From Acidobacteriota bacterium (lineage in GTDB: Bacteria; Acidobacteriota; Vicinamibacteria; Vicinamibacterales; JACQTH01), in contig JACQTH010000447.1 of NCBI GenBank assembly GCA_016210935.1, positions 1 through 6,673 on the forward strand: 6,673 nt of DNA, given 5' to 3'. Made by a program: the position numbers and the translations under genes. Numbering within the stretch: the first letter of the stretch is position 1; each line of letters opens with the position of its first letter. Positions 4,801 to 6,673 of this stretch are shown here, piece after piece. The notes under the pieces are model-generated. The model had not been told where the DNA came from and searched no databases. It was given only the letters and a program-made list of their open reading frames with translations.

Positions 4801-6477
4801 CTAGAACTTCACGTTATACAACACTTTGAAGTTCCGCCCCATCTCCGGCACCAGGTCCCTGATCAAGGACAGGTGATTCCGATAGAGCTCGTTGGTGAGG
4901 TTGTCGAGGCGCGCCGTAATGGTGCTGACGGCGCGGCCCATCGTGAACGAGTAGGACGCAAACAGTTTCACCAGTGCGTAGCCCCCGGTCGGCGACTCGG
5001 TGCCCGAGAGGCGGTCCTGCCTGGCCGCGCCGAGGACCTCTCCGCCGGCCTGAAACGCGTTGCGGACGTAACGCAGCCCGCCACGCACGCGAAGCGGCGG
5101 GATCCGCGGCAGCGGGTCGTCGTCTTTTTTGACCGTTCCGCGGACATAGTCCGCGCCCACTTCGGCGATGACCTGCGGGGTGAGCTGGAAGTCCGCGTGC
5201 GCTTCGACGCCGGTCAAGACGGCGTCGGCGCCGACGAAATCGACGATCGCGAACCCCTCCGTTTCTTCACCGCCAGGCTCGTCGTGGCCGACGAGCGCCC
5301 GGTTCGGGAAGCGGGCCGCGAATTCGCCCTCGCGGCGCTCGAACTCCTGCTCGTCCAGCACGCTCCGGAAGATGAACTGGTCGATGTCGTTGCGGAAGTA
5401 CGTGATCTCGCCGGACGCGCGGGCCGAACGCCAGCGCAGCGAGAGATCGAAGCCGAGCGCGCGTTCCGAATCGAGGTCCGGATTGCCGAGCTCGATCGCG
5501 AAATTCCCCGGATGCAGACCGAAGAAAAACATCTCCTCCAGCGCGGGGTGCCGCGCCGCGCGCGCCAGACTCGCGGCGATCGTGAGCCGGTCGTCCGCGC
5601 CTGCCGGCCGGACGAGCAATCCAAGAGATCCCGACGCGTTCGTGAACGACCGTTCGGGCTCACCGGCGGGTTCGAAAGTCGCGCGATCGACGCGGGCGCC
5701 GAACTGGAAGGTGAGGTGCGGCCACGTGACTTCTTCGTACAGGAACGCGGCGAAGCTGTTCTGATCGACTGCGGGGGACAGCGCTTCTTCGCCCTCGGCG
5801 TTGAAGGCGCGATTCAACACCCAGGCACCCAGACTGCCCTTCAGGCGCCCGATCGCCCGGTGCGACCCCATCAGCTCGAGCTCCGTCGTGTTGTTCGTGA
5901 AGTGCGTGCCCACTTCGTCGCCCTCGAGCTCGTCGTGCTGGTAGCGCCGGTGCGTGACGGTCCCGCGGAACGCATCGAAGGCGCCGTTCAACCCGGTGCC
6001 GCCGCCGCGCAGCGAGACTGAATGGCGCCGCGGCGTCAGCTGCAGCGATCCTTCCTCGACGACCGGGATGCCGTACTTCGTGTCGTCGTACCCGTAACTG
6101 CCGCCGAAATACCCCTGGCTCCCGGTCCACGCGAGACCGATATTCGCGTAGCCATTTCGCGACTGCGAGTTCACGACCTCTCCGAGCGGAGTGTCGACGT
6201 CACCCGAGCGCCGGCCGCCCCCGCCCGCATGCAGGGCAAATGTACCGTTGCCGGCGTGGATGTCCGCCGCGCCCGCGCCGTCCGGACTGGATGTCGCCTC
6301 CCGGCGCAGTTCCTCGATCACCACCGTCGCGCTCACGACCGGATCGCGCGACAACGTATGGAGCAGCCGGCCGGAGAGCGTCGCCGTCGCCGGCGTCTGC
6401 GCGGCGGCGGATGTTGAAAAGACGATGAGAGTCGAAGCGATGAAGCCTGTGAGAAGTCGAACTGCAGAGCGTCCCAT
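4801..6477 (-). CDS. TonB-dependent receptor lacking its plug domain
   Basis: The protein has 558 residues. Residues 1-27 are a signal peptide ending in SAAAQ. Residues 31-67 match the start of a carboxypeptidase-regulatory-like domain (SGRLLHTLSRDPVVSATVVIEELRREATSSPDG region). From about 68 the sequence is already outer-membrane barrel: GNGTFALHAGGGGRRSGDV, then GYFGGSYGYDDTKYGIPVVEEG, LARAARHPALEE, NPDLDSERALGFDLSLRWR and the terminal RLDNLTNELYRNH...NVKF with C-terminal Phe. Nothing resembles a plug: no RG-x-DGDRV-type or GANAIGG motif, and no TonB box. Relatives I remember are about 200 residues longer, with the plug between these parts. The frame is unbroken across the join. ATG 6475-6477 is chosen over an upstream ATG at 6627 because it has a good Shine-Dalgarno sequence and starts the signal peptide. 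Without a plug it would be an open pore, a non-functional remnant, or an assembly artefact. Confidence 0.85.
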   Translation of the reverse strand: MGRSAVRLLTGFIASTLIVFSTSAAAQTPATATLSGRLLHTLSRDPVVSATVVIEELRREATSSPDGAGAADIHAGNGTFALHAGGGGRRSGDVDTPLGEVVNSQSRNGYANIGLAWTGSQGYFGGSYGYDDTKYGIPVVEEGSLQLTPRRHSVSLRGGGTGLNGAFDAFRGTVTHRRYQHDELEGDEVGTHFTNNTTELELMGSHRAIGRLKGSLGAWVLNRAFNAEGEEALSPAVDQNSFAAFLYEEVTWPHLTFQFGARVDRATFEPAGEPERSFTNASGSLGLLVRPAGADDRLTIAASLARAARHPALEEMFFFGLHPGNFAIELGNPDLDSERALGFDLSLRWRSARASGEITYFRNDIDQFIFRSVLDEQEFERREGEFAARFPNRALVGHDEPGGEETEGFAIVDFVGADAVLTGVEAHADFQLTPQVIAEVGADYVRGTVKKDDDPLPRIPPLRVRGGLRYVRNAFQAGGEVLGAARQDRLSGTESPTGGYALVKLFASYSFTMGRAVSTITARLDNLTNELYRNHLSLIRDLVPEMGRNFKVLYNVKF

Positions 6478-6484
6478 GATGCAA

Positions 6485-6492
6485 CCACCCTC
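6485..6492 (-). promoter_or_regulatory. Ribosome binding site that fixes the second receptor start
   Basis: Read on the minus strand this is GAGGGTGG, 7 nt before the ATG at 6475-6477. It decides the start in favour of the 558-residue form with an N-terminal signal peptide, rather than the 50-residue extension that begins inside the REP-like repeat. Confidence 0.75.
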
Positions 6493-6497
6493 TTCGA

Positions 6498-6530
6498 GGC
6501 TCGCGACTGCGTACGCAGAATGCGAGCGCC
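6498..6530. promoter_or_regulatory. Nested dyad upstream of the second receptor gene
   Basis: A perfect 12-nt palindrome CTGCGTACGCAG (6507-6518) is enclosed by an outer inverted pair, GCTCGC (6499-6504) and GCGAGC (6522-6527). The dyad lies just upstream of the Shine-Dalgarno sequence, so it could be a repressor operator or a 5' UTR hairpin controlling translation. I see no convincing -35/-10 pair around it, and no known operator consensus that I recognise. Confidence 0.4.
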
Positions 6531-6566
6531 TCTGTTTGAAAATCTGTGAGCGAAGCTTCTGAAATC

Positions 6567-6621
6567 TGCAGGGCGGACCTTTATGGTCCGCCGACGGCCC
6601 GACCTTGAAGGTCGGCCTACA
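6567..6621. repeat. REP-like double palindrome upstream of the second receptor
   Basis: The first palindrome is 6572-6592 (stem GGCGGACC/GGTCCGCC, loop TTTAT). The second is centred on 6607 (stem CCGACCTT/AAGGTCGG, 6599-6606 with 6608-6615). The pair is enclosed by TGCAG (6567-6571) and CTACA (6617-6621). This is the same plan as the element at 4712-4765: two palindromes in tandem, inside TGYAG/CTACA ends, total length 54-55 bp. The stems differ in sequence between the two elements. Together the two copies bracket the plugless receptor gene. Confidence 0.75.
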
Positions 6622-6673
6622 AGACACGCAGGTGATTACGCGGGTGGGGCGAGTTCGGGACCGAGCGACCAGG

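Noticed and set aside
4873..6021. Long open frame on the plus strand (382 codons)
   Set aside because: It is antisense to the second receptor; the translation is rich in Arg, Glu and Ala without domains, while the minus-strand frame is a clear barrel protein.
6478..6627. 50-residue N-terminal extension of the second receptor
   Set aside because: It translates the REP-like repeat and leader DNA, and would bury the signal peptide inside the protein. The internal ATG has a proper ribosome site.

Overview
The window looks like chromosomal DNA from a GC-rich Gram-negative bacterium. It has two outer-membrane TonB-dependent receptor genes, a primary-type sigma factor gene and a small membrane protein gene. 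The nearest match I can recall for the second receptor and for the sigma factor is Acidobacteriota, particularly the Vicinamibacteria side. That placement is recall and inference, not a search result. I see no tRNA, rRNA, CRISPR array, transposase, integrase or phage gene.

Layout: 1-345 is non-coding and carries hairpins, including an inverted array of 7-nt units (236-311) just upstream of the first gene. 346-2586 (+) is a complete TonB-dependent receptor of 746 aa. The gap 2587-2721 is almost entirely an inverted array of 9-nt units. 2722-3081 (+) is a 119-aa DUF2784-type membrane protein. Its stop codon directly abuts the stop of the convergent sigma-70 gene at 3082-4707 (-, 541 aa). Upstream of the sigma gene, in the 93-bp gap before the next gene, sits a REP-like double palindrome (4712-4765). 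4801-6477 (-) is a second TonB-dependent receptor. It has a good signal peptide and barrel but appears to lack the whole plug domain. A second REP-like double palindrome (6567-6621) lies upstream of it, so the pair brackets this gene.

How the genes relate: the first receptor and the DUF2784 gene share a strand but are separated by a strong potential hairpin that could uncouple them. The second receptor and the sigma gene are also co-directional, so read-through into the sigma gene is possible. Nothing in the sequence ties the genes into one pathway, and neither receptor's substrate can be read from sequence.

The most interesting points are the apparently plugless receptor with its reading frame intact, and the intergenic repeats. 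There are two tandem-unit inverted arrays, of 7-nt and 9-nt units, whose arms match unit by unit. There are also two REP-like doublets that share architecture but not stem sequence. I found no convincing complete new multi-gene system.
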